In this document: positions 1 to 7,248 of the stretch, piece after piece
Layout of the letters: every line of letters begins with the position of its first letter
How positions within the stretch are numbered: position 1 is the stretch's first letter
From: Betaproteobacteria bacterium
GTDB lineage: Bacteria; Pseudomonadota; Gammaproteobacteria; Burkholderiales; SG8-39
Length of the DNA: 41,559 bases
Reading direction: 5' to 3'
NCBI GenBank assembly: GCA_947467435.1
Contig: CANIIA010000016.1
Location: 1-41,559, forward strand
Made by a program: the position numbers and the translations under genes
The notes under the pieces: generated by a model
What the model was told of the DNA's origin: nothing
Seen by the model: the letters and a program-made list of their open reading frames with translations, nothing else
Database searches by the model: none

Positions 1-102
1 GACGGCCGAGAGACTCACGGCCAAGCTGAGCAGGCAAATCTCTCCGACACGCGTGTCACCAGAAAACAGTAACTGCACAGCGGCCCACAGGGCTTCAGTC
101 AT
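1..102 (-). CDS. tupB: Tungstate ABC transporter permease, N-terminal fragment (TupB-like)
   Basis: The first 34 codons of a minus-strand gene lie at the left edge; the rest is outside the window. The peptide begins MTEALWAAVQLLFSGD and continues into a hydrophobic stretch (LLSLAVSLSAV). This resembles the start of TupB-type tungstate permeases, in which an LLxSGD element precedes a run like 'LLSLxVSLSA'. TupB forms the inner-membrane channel of the TupABC importer that brings tungstate into the cytoplasm. It is transcribed away from modA with only 78 bases between the two starts, so uptake of tungstate and molybdate would be set by one short divergent region. No clear ribosome binding site is visible. 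The fragment is short, so another binding-protein-dependent permease is possible. Confidence 0.55.
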   Translation of the reverse strand, partial: MTEALWAAVQLLFSGDTRVGEICLLSLAVSLSAV

Positions 103-180
103 AGCAAACGTGCGCGCAATCACGCAGAAAAAGACAAGACGGCGATGATATCCTGACAAGCACTGCAACACCCAGATGCC

Positions 181-1029
181 ATGACTCAGCGCTTGCGCTA
201 TTTCGCTCTCACACGACGGCAACACCAACGCGGCTGGCTCAGCCTGATCCTCTGTCTAGCCACTGGGTTATGCCTCGCCCAAACGAAACTCGCGCCCTCA
301 GTCACACACACGCAAACCCTCCCTGGCAGTACCGTACCGCTACGGGTGTTTGCGGCCGCAAGCTTAAAAGACGTGCTCGAGGTGGTGACCAAGGATTACG
401 CCGCACAAGCCAAGCAAGGGATCACCATCGTCAGCGCATCCAGCGCCGCGTTAGCCAGACAAATTGATACGGGTGCACCTGCTGATATTTTTATATCCGC
501 CGATTTCGCGTGGATGGACTACCTACAATCACGCGGCCGATTACAGCCTGGAACGCGCTTTGATCTCGCAGGTAATCGCCTGGTTCTCATTTCGCCCATT
601 CAGCGACCCATCAACATCAAACTCGTACGTGGGGTCAACCTCGTTGCATCCCTCGGACCCAACGGACGACTCGCGATAGCCGATCCACAGCATGTACCCG
701 CCGGAAAATACGCCAAAGCGGCGCTCGAACAGCTCGATGCTTGGACTGCGCTCAGCACCCGTTTGGCACCTGCAGAAAATGTACGCGTCGCAATGAATTT
801 TGTCGCACGGGGCGAAGCCCAATTAGGCCTCGTTTACGCCACCGATGCACTGGCCGAACCACGGGTGCATATTGTGGCTTTCGTGGATCCGCAATTACAT
901 CCAGCCATTGTCTATCCAGCTGCGGCCCTCAAAAATTATCGCGATGGAACGATCGAATTTCTTGGCTATTTACGCAGCCCTGCGGCACGCAAACGTTTCA
1001 ACACAGCAGGCTTTAGCTCGGTAGACTAA
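181..1029 (+). CDS. modA: Molybdate ABC transporter substrate-binding protein ModA
   Basis: This is the periplasmic molybdate-binding protein of the ModABC importer, 282 aa. An N-terminal signal peptide is visible: a basic start followed by the hydrophobic segment LSLILCLATGLCLA at about residues 20-34. The mature part opens with LRVFAAASLKDVLEVV, the usual ModA beginning, followed by a Ser-rich oxyanion-binding stretch (IVSASSAALARQI) and the motif GAPADIFISAD. A later segment, ADPQHVPAGKYAKAAL, is also characteristic of the family. The gene is followed immediately by modB and modC in the same direction. No strong ribosome binding site precedes the chosen ATG, but it gives a well-formed signal peptide. 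Molybdate import fits the downstream molybdenum-cofactor and formate dehydrogenase genes. Confidence 0.95.
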   Translation: MTQRLRYFALTRRQHQRGWLSLILCLATGLCLAQTKLAPSVTHTQTLPGSTVPLRVFAAASLKDVLEVVTKDYAAQAKQGITIVSASSAALARQIDTGAPADIFISADFAWMDYLQSRGRLQPGTRFDLAGNRLVLISPIQRPINIKLVRGVNLVASLGPNGRLAIADPQHVPAGKYAKAALEQLDAWTALSTRLAPAENVRVAMNFVARGEAQLGLVYATDALAEPRVHIVAFVDPQLHPAIVYPAAALKNYRDGTIEFLGYLRSPAARKRFNTAGFSSVD

Positions 1030-1033
1030 TGTG

Positions 1034-1732
1034 ATGTTGACACTCACACCCACCGAACTCGACATTGTCACGCTGAGTATCAAAATCGCGTGCTGGAGCA
1101 CGCTTGGTAGCGTGCCCGTGGCCATGGCACTCGCCATGGTTCTTGCACGTACGCAGTTTTTTGGTAAAGCGCTTCTCGATGGCGCGGTACACCTGCCACT
1201 CGTGCTGCCGCCCGTCGTGATTGGCTACGTGTTGTTACTCGCATTGGGACGCCAAGGCATCATCGGTGAATTTCTCGAGACACATTTCGGCATAGTGTTT
1301 GCGTTTCGTTGGACCGGTGCTGCACTCGCCAGTGCGTTGATGGGCTTACCGCTAGCCGTACGCGCGATACGTCAATCTATTGAGTCAGTTGATCCACGCG
1401 TTGAAGCAGCCGCGCATACCCTAGGTGCCAATCGCCTCTGGGTGTTTTGTACCATCACCTTGCCACTGATTCTTCCTGGCGTACTCAATGGGGCGGTGCT
1501 TGCCTTTGCGCGCAGCCTTGGTGAGTTTGGCGCCACCATCACTTTTGTCTCAAATATTCCGGGCGAAACCCAGAGTTTGCCGCTCGCCATCTACAGCCTC
1601 ACACAATCGCCGGGCGGCGATGCACAAGCGCTCCGCTTATGTGGGATGTCGATCATCCTGTCGTTGGGTGCGCTGATTTTTTCGGAATATCTGTCGCGAA
1701 AATTAAAGCAGCGTATTTACGGCCATGCTTGA
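1034..1732 (+). CDS. modB: Molybdate ABC transporter permease ModB
   Basis: ModB is the integral membrane channel of the molybdate importer. The protein of about 232 aa has roughly five hydrophobic segments. It carries the cytoplasmic EAA loop that contacts ModC (EAAAHTLGANRLWVFCTITL, about residues 127-146), followed by LPLILPGVLNGAVLAFARSLGEFGA in the order typical of molybdate permeases. Its start lies within five bases of the modA stop. A GTG at 1031 directly precedes the ATG at 1034; I use the ATG. The 3' end overlaps the start of modC by eight bases, which points to translational coupling of the three genes. Confidence 0.95.
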   Translation: MLTLTPTELDIVTLSIKIACWSTLGSVPVAMALAMVLARTQFFGKALLDGAVHLPLVLPPVVIGYVLLLALGRQGIIGEFLETHFGIVFAFRWTGAALASALMGLPLAVRAIRQSIESVDPRVEAAAHTLGANRLWVFCTITLPLILPGVLNGAVLAFARSLGEFGATITFVSNIPGETQSLPLAIYSLTQSPGGDAQALRLCGMSIILSLGALIFSEYLSRKLKQRIYGHA

Positions 1733-2813
1733 ACTTGAATTGACGCACGTGATCGATGCATTCAACTTACGTCTCAGTTTACGCGCGGGAACAGGCATTA
1801 CCGCATTGTTTGGACGCTCTGGATGCGGCAAAACGACTGCACTGAATTTAATTGCTGGCTTACTGACGCCACGCAGCGGACGCATCGTGTTGAATTCACG
1901 CGTGCTGTTTGATTCGACCACGCATCTCTATGTGCCCGCCCACCAGCGACGGATTGGCTACGTATTTCAAGACGCGCGACTATTTGCGCATTTGAGTGTG
2001 CAACAAAACCTTCGCTATGGTCAGCTGTTTAATCGGCACACGCCATCGCTTATTCCGTTTGATGATGTTGTTGCGTTACTTGATCTGGCAGGATTACTGC
2101 ATCGACGTCCGCATCATCTTTCAGGCGGCGAAGCCCAGCGCGTGGCGATTGGCCGCGCGTTGCTTTCGCAACCCGAGCTTCTGTTGATGGACGAGCCACT
2201 ATCCGCCCTAGATGCACATCGACGCGGAGAAATTCTGTATTACATCGAACGCCTGCGCGATGAAATACGTTTGCCGATCGTCTATGTGAGCCACGCGATC
2301 GAAGAAGTCGTGCGCTTAGCCGATCAAATGGTGCTGTTGTCTGATGGTGCGATCGCAGCCAGCGGCCCAGTACGCGAAGTCATGAGTCGAATCGAACTAC
2401 GCCGCATGGTGGGTCGCTACGAAGGGGGTGCAGTGATCGAAGCCACTGTTCGTACGCAAGATCTAGCCAGCGGCTTAGCCCACTTGGCGTTTGACGGTGG
2501 TTTACTACGCGTACCCGATGTGGATGCCTTGGTTGGGGCAAGCGTTCGTGTTCGTATTCGGGCACGTGATGTATCGATTGCGCTCAGCGCACCGGCTGGG
2601 ATCAGCATGCTCAACTGCTTAGCGGGTCGTATTACCGAAATCAGCGATGAATCTGGCACCAGCGTAGACGTGCGTATCGAAGTCGGTCAGACTGCAGTGA
2701 TTGCGCGTGTGACACGTTACTCCGTCTCGCAGTTAGGTCTACACGTCGGGCAATCCGTGTTTGCTCTGATCAAAGCCGTTTCACTCGATCGGCACAGCAC
2801 GGGATTTGTTTAA
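1725..2813 (+). CDS. modC: Molybdate ABC transporter ATP-binding protein ModC
   Basis: ModC is the cytoplasmic ATPase that powers ModB. The 362-aa protein shows a Walker A motif FGRSGCGKTT (about residues 28-37), the ABC signature LSGGEAQRVAIGRALL (about 126-141), Walker B LLLMDEPLSALD (about 145-156) and the H-loop YVSHA. The C-terminal third (from about residue 290) matches a Mop/TOBE domain, which binds molybdate and gives feedback inhibition in ModC proteins. The length is the usual one for full ModC (about 350-360 aa). The gene overlaps the modB stop by eight bases. About 80 bases without a clear terminator separate it from chrA. Confidence 0.95.
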   Translation: MLELELTHVIDAFNLRLSLRAGTGITALFGRSGCGKTTALNLIAGLLTPRSGRIVLNSRVLFDSTTHLYVPAHQRRIGYVFQDARLFAHLSVQQNLRYGQLFNRHTPSLIPFDDVVALLDLAGLLHRRPHHLSGGEAQRVAIGRALLSQPELLLMDEPLSALDAHRRGEILYYIERLRDEIRLPIVYVSHAIEEVVRLADQMVLLSDGAIAASGPVREVMSRIELRRMVGRYEGGAVIEATVRTQDLASGLAHLAFDGGLLRVPDVDALVGASVRVRIRARDVSIALSAPAGISMLNCLAGRITEISDESGTSVDVRIEVGQTAVIARVTRYSVSQLGLHVGQSVFALIKAVSLDRHSTGFV

Positions 2814-2894
2814 GCCAGGCCGCAAGAAACATTCGGCATCACGTACGCAGTTACGCACTGACAACACAGCTTCACCGGCATCCGAAAGGCGGAT

Positions 2895-4244
2895 ATGGAA
2901 CCGACGCAACCGTTGAGTGCACCGCAATCGGTGAGTTTTGCGCAGGCCTTACGTTTCTGGCTCAAGCTTGGCCTGGTGAGTTTTGGCGGGCCGGCTGGTC
3001 AAATCGCCATCATGCACAGCGAGCTTGTTGATCGACGTCGTTGGATTTCTGAAGCGCGCTTTTTACACGCACTCAATTACTGCATGCTCCTGCCCGGCCC
3101 GGAGGCGCAACAATTGGCCACGTATATCGGTTGGCTGATGCATCGCACCTGGGGAGGCATTGTCGCGGGCGGATTGTTTGTATTGCCCTCACTATTTATT
3201 CTGATCGCACTCAGTTGGATTTATATGCGCTGGGGTGAACAACCGATCATTGCTGGCTTGTTGTACGGCATCAAGCCAGCCGTCGTGGCCATCGTGCTTG
3301 CAGCCGCGTGGCGGATCGGACAACGCGCACTCAAACATCCTGCACTTTGGCTGATTAGTGCAGCAGCATTCATTGGATTGCACTTCCTGCAGCTACCGTT
3401 CCCGCTAATTATTTTTTTTGCAGCATTGGTTGGCGCTATCGGTGGAAAATTTTTTCCCATGGTGTTTTCTACATCGAGCAGTCATTCAGCGGGTCAACAC
3501 ACACACTCGCCTGCATTGATTGATGATCACACGCCAACTCCACCGCACGCACAGTTTCGCTTTGCGCGCTTTATACAACTCTTGTGTGCGGGTCTTGCGC
3601 TGTGGGCAGTTGCGATGGGTGGCTGCGTTGCGCTTTGGGGTTGGCAAGGCACGCTATCGCAAATGGCGTGGTTTTTTACTAAAGCAGCCTTACTCACCTT
3701 CGGTGGCGCCTATGCCGTGTTGCCTTATGTCTATCAAGGTGCCGTTGAACAGTTTCATTGGTTAACCGCTGCACAAATGATGGACGGTTTGGCCTTAGGA
3801 GAAACCACACCAGGGCCATTAATTATGATTGTGGCGTTTGTTGGTTTTGTGGGTGGTTGGGGACAGGCGTTGTTTGGTGCAGAGCACGTCTTCTTGGCGG
3901 CAGCGTTCGCGGCAAGTATCGCCACGTTCTTTACGTTCTTGCCTTCGTTTATTTTTATTCTTGTTGGCGGACCGCTCATCGAATCTACCCACGGACAACT
4001 GCGCTTTACTGCGCCACTGACTGGTATTACCGCTGCGGTGGTCGGCGTGATCGTGAGTCTGGGCGTGCTGTTTGCGATGCATCTGTTTTGGCCGCAAGGT
4101 GTCGCGATGCGTATCGATCTGGTCGCCATGATTGGCGCGACACTTGCGCTCATCGCGATCGTACGTTTTAAATTGGGTTTGATGCGCTTGATTGGAGCTT
4201 GCGCACTGATTGGCCTTGCGCTGCGTGGCTTGGGGCTCGCGTAA
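2895..4244 (+). CDS. chrA: Chromate transporter ChrA (CHR family, two-domain form)
   Basis: This is a 449-aa polytopic membrane protein of the CHR family, which exports chromate from the cytoplasm. It has the duplicated architecture. The N-terminal half contains FWLKLGLVSFGGPAGQIA and LLPGPEAQQLATYIGW. The C-terminal half repeats the pattern as FTKAALLTFGGAYAVLPY and ALGETTPGPLIMIVAFVGF. A hydrophilic linker around residues 195-220 is rich in histidine (HSAGQHTHSP and a following HTPTPPHAQ), so metal binding there is possible but untested. The start has a good ribosome binding site (AAAGGCGG). It lies between modC and the formate dehydrogenase cluster and is followed within 38 bases by a DUF1330 gene. 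Export of another oxyanion cannot be excluded. Confidence 0.9.
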   Translation: MEPTQPLSAPQSVSFAQALRFWLKLGLVSFGGPAGQIAIMHSELVDRRRWISEARFLHALNYCMLLPGPEAQQLATYIGWLMHRTWGGIVAGGLFVLPSLFILIALSWIYMRWGEQPIIAGLLYGIKPAVVAIVLAAAWRIGQRALKHPALWLISAAAFIGLHFLQLPFPLIIFFAALVGAIGGKFFPMVFSTSSSHSAGQHTHSPALIDDHTPTPPHAQFRFARFIQLLCAGLALWAVAMGGCVALWGWQGTLSQMAWFFTKAALLTFGGAYAVLPYVYQGAVEQFHWLTAAQMMDGLALGETTPGPLIMIVAFVGFVGGWGQALFGAEHVFLAAAFAASIATFFTFLPSFIFILVGGPLIESTHGQLRFTAPLTGITAAVVGVIVSLGVLFAMHLFWPQGVAMRIDLVAMIGATLALIAIVRFKLGLMRLIGACALIGLALRGLGLA

Positions 4245-4282
4245 AATACAACGATTCAACCCCTCTTGATGCAAGGATTGCC

Positions 4283-4573
4283 ATGGCCGCTTACCTGATT
4301 GCTGAGATTGATGTGCACGACACCGATGTGTATGAAGAGTACAAAGCACTCACGCCTGCAGCCGTGGCAGTTTACGGTGGAAAATTTATTGTCCGCGGTG
4401 GCGCTGTGCAGCCAAAGGAAGGCGATTGGCATCCCAAGCGAATGGTGGTCATCGAGTTTGCTGATTTGGCAACAGCCCAACGCTTTTACGATTCGCCGGA
4501 ATACGCCAAACCGTTGGCCATGCGAAAACGCTCGGCTAACACGCGTTTAATTTTGATTGAAGGTGCGGCATGA
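4283..4573 (+). CDS. DUF1330 domain-containing protein
   Basis: This is a 96-aa cytoplasmic protein of the DUF1330 family, a dimeric alpha-beta barrel fold (ferredoxin-like). Visible family features are AAYLIAEIDVHD at the N terminus, the central YGGKFIVRGG, and the C-terminal pattern RMVVIEFADLATAQRFYDSP followed by YAKPLAMRK. No biochemical role is established for the family. The start at 4283 is preceded by AAGGA at good spacing, and it begins where homologues normally begin; a longer reading back into chrA is not supported. It sits just downstream of chrA and shares an ATGA overlap with the next lipoprotein gene, so the three genes probably form one transcript. Confidence 0.88.
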   Translation: MAAYLIAEIDVHDTDVYEEYKALTPAAVAVYGGKFIVRGGAVQPKEGDWHPKRMVVIEFADLATAQRFYDSPEYAKPLAMRKRSANTRLILIEGAA

Positions 4574-5019
4574 AATTTCGCGCGGTCGCGTTGTTGGTCA
4601 GCCTTGGTACGTCGCTCAGTATGTTGACAAGTTGTGCCAACTTACCGGGGTCGGGGACGCCACGTGAGCTGACCGATCCAGCGCGTTTTCTTGCTGGCAT
4701 CCCATTACCTAACTCAAGTCGCGTTGATCTTGAACGCAGCTTGATTCTCGGTAACAGTGCTGATTGGACCGGACGCGTGAACGGCGATTCTGGTTTAAGT
4801 GAAGAAGAATTGGTGCGCCACTTCAGCGAACAACTACCCAAAGCCGGATGGCGATTGGTGACGATTTCACGTTCTCGGGCTTCATTGCTGACGCTGATTC
4901 AGGGACAGCGCGTTGCCTCGATCGAAGTCTCGCCAGGCGGCTTAAGTGGCGGCAGCAGTTTTTCGATTGTGGTGTCGCCGCAAGCGCAGGCAGCGCCAAG
5001 CCCACCACCCGCGCGATAA
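4570..5019 (+). CDS. Predicted lipoprotein of unknown function
   Basis: This is a 149-aa predicted lipoprotein. The N terminus is a signal peptide ending in a lipobox (LTSC, with Cys22), so the mature protein would be lipid-anchored at a membrane facing the periplasm. The mature part contains an alternating region including GLSEEELVRHFSEQLPKAGW and RASLLTLIQGQRVASIEV, which looks like a small folded domain, and a Pro/Ala-rich tail. I do not recognise the family with certainty. The pattern recalls small betaproteobacterial lipoproteins in which a protein partitioned by a helix compares 'the two sides' of a sheet, but I assign no function. Its ATG overlaps the DUF1330 stop (ATGA), so it is probably co-translated with it. 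It converges on sodC with a 16-base gap. Confidence 0.75.
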   Translation: MKFRAVALLVSLGTSLSMLTSCANLPGSGTPRELTDPARFLAGIPLPNSSRVDLERSLILGNSADWTGRVNGDSGLSEEELVRHFSEQLPKAGWRLVTISRSRASLLTLIQGQRVASIEVSPGGLSGGSSFSIVVSPQAQAAPSPPPAR

Positions 5020-5035
5020 GCGTACTTCTAAACCA

Positions 5036-5575
5036 TTAGCGGCGCTGAATCACCGCACAGGCAAGTCGCGCGCCGGAGTTACCGGTCGGTTGCGTTTTAA
5101 AGTCATCCGGATCGGCATGCACAATCAGTCCGCGCCCGACAATGCTGGCGGGTCCGCTGGTGACAGTGACGACATCTAGATCAACTTGCAACGTTGCCAA
5201 ACCAGAGGCGTCCGCAACCAGCATCGGTAAATCACCGGCATGACGCTCTGTCGTACCGTGATGCGAGTGTGGTTTAGCAAACGGATTGAAATGGCCCTTG
5301 GTACTCATGCCATCACCCGAACTGCAATCGCCAACCTCATGCACATGAAAACCATGTGAAGCGCCTGGCTTCAAACCACTCACGCGCGCATCGACACGTA
5401 CCTTATCGCCGATTTGAGTAAAGCTCACGCTACCCGTGACTTGTTGATTACGCGTCGCCATCAGTGTGGCATCGGCACGCGGCGCATCGGCAGGCACACC
5501 CGCACAGCCAGCCAGCGTCACACCCAAACAAAGCAAGATGCAGCGCTGCACGTTTAACTGAAGGCACGTATTCAT
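5036..5575 (-). CDS. sodC: Cu/Zn superoxide dismutase, predicted lipoprotein (SodC)
   Basis: SodC converts superoxide to peroxide and oxygen in the periplasm. The 179-aa protein has a lipobox (LAGC, Cys24), so it is probably membrane-anchored. Metal ligands are visible in HGFHVHEVGDC (copper), in the HFNPFAKPHSHHG segment (bridging and zinc histidines), the RHAGDLPML segment, and the C-terminal HADPDDFKTQPTGNSGARLAC. The two cysteines in GDC and LAC form the usual disulfide. The ATG at 5575 is chosen because a perfect AGGAGG lies four bases upstream; a TTG one codon earlier is too close to it. That AGGAGG overlaps the stop codon of the preceding gene, so sodC appears to be the last gene of the formate dehydrogenase operon. 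Confidence 0.93.
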   Translation of the reverse strand: MNTCLQLNVQRCILLCLGVTLAGCAGVPADAPRADATLMATRNQQVTGSVSFTQIGDKVRVDARVSGLKPGASHGFHVHEVGDCSSGDGMSTKGHFNPFAKPHSHHGTTERHAGDLPMLVADASGLATLQVDLDVVTVTSGPASIVGRGLIVHADPDDFKTQPTGNSGARLACAVIQRR

Positions 5576-5583
5576 CAAACCTC

Positions 5584-5847
5584 CTAGCGCTTCACTGCGT
5601 CTTTAGCAACGCTCTTGGTGGCTGGTTTGGTTTTTTTATAGCGATCCACTGCTTTGTCTTGGTATTTTTCAAGGAGGGCAGTCTCTTTATCTGCCGCTGC
5701 TTTGGCTTTTGCAGCAGCCTCGGCTTTTTGTTCTTCCGTTTGCGGTGGTGCGGGTGGCAGTTTGGCGTGCACATTGAGCGTCATCATCGACAGCATCAAG
5801 CCCGCGAATAGGATGCGCTTATTTTTTTTCATCGCTTGCGTATTCAT
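5584..5847 (-). CDS. Small secreted Ala/Lys-rich protein of unknown function
   Basis: This 87-aa protein starts with a basic, hydrophobic signal peptide (MKKNKRILFAGLMLSMM, ending near VHA-KLPP). The mature portion of about 60 residues is almost entirely Ala, Lys and Glu (EEQKAEAAAKAKAAADKETA) and should be a single charged helix, followed by a basic tail. It has no cysteines or obvious cofactor site. The start at 5847 is chosen from a GAGGAG nine bases upstream; an earlier ATG at 5856 sits directly against that site. It lies 13 bases downstream of fdhC and eight bases upstream of sodC, so it is probably made with the formate dehydrogenase. A role in the periplasm is inferred from the signal peptide only. 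Confidence 0.7.
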   Translation of the reverse strand: MNTQAMKKNKRILFAGLMLSMMTLNVHAKLPPAPPQTEEQKAEAAAKAKAAADKETALLEKYQDKAVDRYKKTKPATKSVAKDAVKR

Positions 5848-5860
5848 GTTGCTCATCTCC

Positions 5861-6934
5861 TCAATGTTGCGCCTGAGGCACGTTAGTCTGCGTCGTACCT
5901 GTGGTGTGCTTTTGTTGCGCGGTTTGCATTTCCTCGTACCACAAAGCGTGATGCTCTTTTGCCCAAGACGCATCCACATACCCAGTACGCATTCCTTGAT
6001 AAGCGCCTTCCATGCCAATGGTGCCCACATAGATGTGGCCCAAGGACATCGCGATAAACACCACGGCCGCGATGCCATGCACCACATTGGCAGTCTGCAT
6101 GGTCGAGCGCAGTTGCTCGAAGTTTGGAAATAACAGCACCAACCCGGAGGCGCTCATCACGGCACCTAGAATCACGACCCCAAACCAAAACCAGCTCTTT
6201 TCACCGGCATTAAACCGGCCCGAGGGCACGTGTTCACCATTGAGCATGCCACCGCCTTTGAGCAACCACTGCAGGTCGCCTTTTTCGGGCAAGTTATCGC
6301 GCACATAGATGATAAAAAACAACACGATACTAATGATGAACAGTGGCCCGACAAAGTTGTGCAGGTTCTTCATCAAAAAGGTCAGCCAGGCAAACAAGGT
6401 GTGACCAATCACCGGTAAGAGCAGATGTTTACCAAACAAAATCACTAAACCAGAAACCCCCAACACGCAGAAGCTAATCGCCATCGACCAATGTGCCCAG
6501 CGCTCAATCAGTGCAAAGCGTGCGATCAACTTTCCAGTGGGCCGCTCGTGCAATTGCATGGTGCCGCGCCAAAGATAAAACGCACCGATCGCTGCAGCCA
6601 CCAACACGATCAACCAGCCACCATAAAACGTGATGGGGCCGTTACGTAGTTGACGCCAAGTTTCACCGGCCGATTGAATCAGCACACCCGACTCACGCGC
6701 TGGCAAGCTGCTGTAATGCGTTTGACCTTCTTTACGCACTTCACGCCATGTGGGCGCGTTGTTACCCGGTTGCTCAACTTGACGCTGCGCCTGGGTCGTC
6801 GATGCACTGTCTGGGGCTGCAACAGGCGCCGGACTAGGTGCAGTCGGTGTCGCTGGTTGTGCACCAACCCACATCGCCGAGGCAGTAAGCATCAGTGCCA
6901 CGCAGGCCTGACGGAAAAATAAAGACTGAGGCAT
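5861..6934 (-). CDS. fdhC: Formate dehydrogenase gamma subunit, cytochrome b556 (FdhC/FdoI-like)
   Basis: This is the membrane subunit that anchors the periplasmic formate dehydrogenase and passes electrons through two b haems to quinone. The 357-aa protein has an N-terminal signal sequence (ending near AQPATPT), a Pro/Ala-rich spacer, one early membrane helix (YGGWLIVLVAAAIGAFYLW) and then the four-helix cytochrome b domain. Candidate haem ligands are the histidines in RWAHWSMAISF, FVGPLFIISI (preceded by LHN), VVHGIAAVVF and the GHIYVG segment. The C-terminal motif GTIGMEGAYQGMRTGYVD is typical of the gamma subunit of this class. The ATG at 6934 has GGGAG at proper spacing. It follows the small lipoprotein gene by 71 bases. 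Confidence 0.93.
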   Translation of the reverse strand: MPQSLFFRQACVALMLTASAMWVGAQPATPTAPSPAPVAAPDSASTTQAQRQVEQPGNNAPTWREVRKEGQTHYSSLPARESGVLIQSAGETWRQLRNGPITFYGGWLIVLVAAAIGAFYLWRGTMQLHERPTGKLIARFALIERWAHWSMAISFCVLGVSGLVILFGKHLLLPVIGHTLFAWLTFLMKNLHNFVGPLFIISIVLFFIIYVRDNLPEKGDLQWLLKGGGMLNGEHVPSGRFNAGEKSWFWFGVVILGAVMSASGLVLLFPNFEQLRSTMQTANVVHGIAAVVFIAMSLGHIYVGTIGMEGAYQGMRTGYVDASWAKEHHALWYEEMQTAQQKHTTGTTQTNVPQAQH

Positions 6935-7005
6935 CAGAGTGTCTCCCGCATCAATACAGCGAGGTCGCTTCGTAGTAAACGCCGATTCGCTTAAGCGCAC
7001 GACAA

Positions 7006-7248
7006 TTAAGGGGCGCGCCGGTATTCGTTTTGCGCTTGATTACGCGTACGGATCTGACTTTCCCAGCTCGCGCGATCACCTTTGGTCCACTTTGCATCAC
7101 CATAAGCCAAGGGTTCGTTTTCATAGGCCCGTGTGTCGGTCTTCCCTTGATACTTACCTTGTTTATAGGTGAGCACTTGGTCCGATTCTCCGCACGCACT
7201 CAAACCAAAAAGCGCCATACAGGCCACCACGAGTTTGAGGCGGCTCAT
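7006..7248 (-). CDS. Small lipoprotein encoded between fdhB and fdhC, unknown function
   Basis: This is an 80-aa predicted lipoprotein. It has a short signal peptide and a lipobox (LSAC, Cys19), so it would be lipidated and exposed to the periplasm. The mature part of about 60 residues is polar and aromatic-rich, with YKQGKYQGKTDTRAYENEP and a WTKGDRASWES segment, and has no further cysteine. The chosen ATG overlaps the fdhB stop as ATGA, which indicates translational coupling. Similar small genes are, to my recollection, found in this position in other betaproteobacterial formate dehydrogenase operons, but I know of no assigned function. A role in enzyme assembly or in attachment to the membrane partner is inferred from position only. 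Confidence 0.8.
   Translation of the reverse strand: MSRLKLVVACMALFGLSACGESDQVLTYKQGKYQGKTDTRAYENEPLAYGDAKWTKGDRASWESQIRTRNQAQNEYRRAP

Noticed and set aside
103..180. ModE-type operator between tupB and modA
   Set aside because: I looked for the TATAT/ATATA half-sites of the E. coli ModE consensus and saw no convincing pair.
3755..4349. Antisense open readings of 132 and 176 codons inside chrA
   Set aside because: They lie opposite transmembrane helices of a confidently identified gene and have Asn/Thr/Lys- or Arg/Gln/His-rich shadow compositions.
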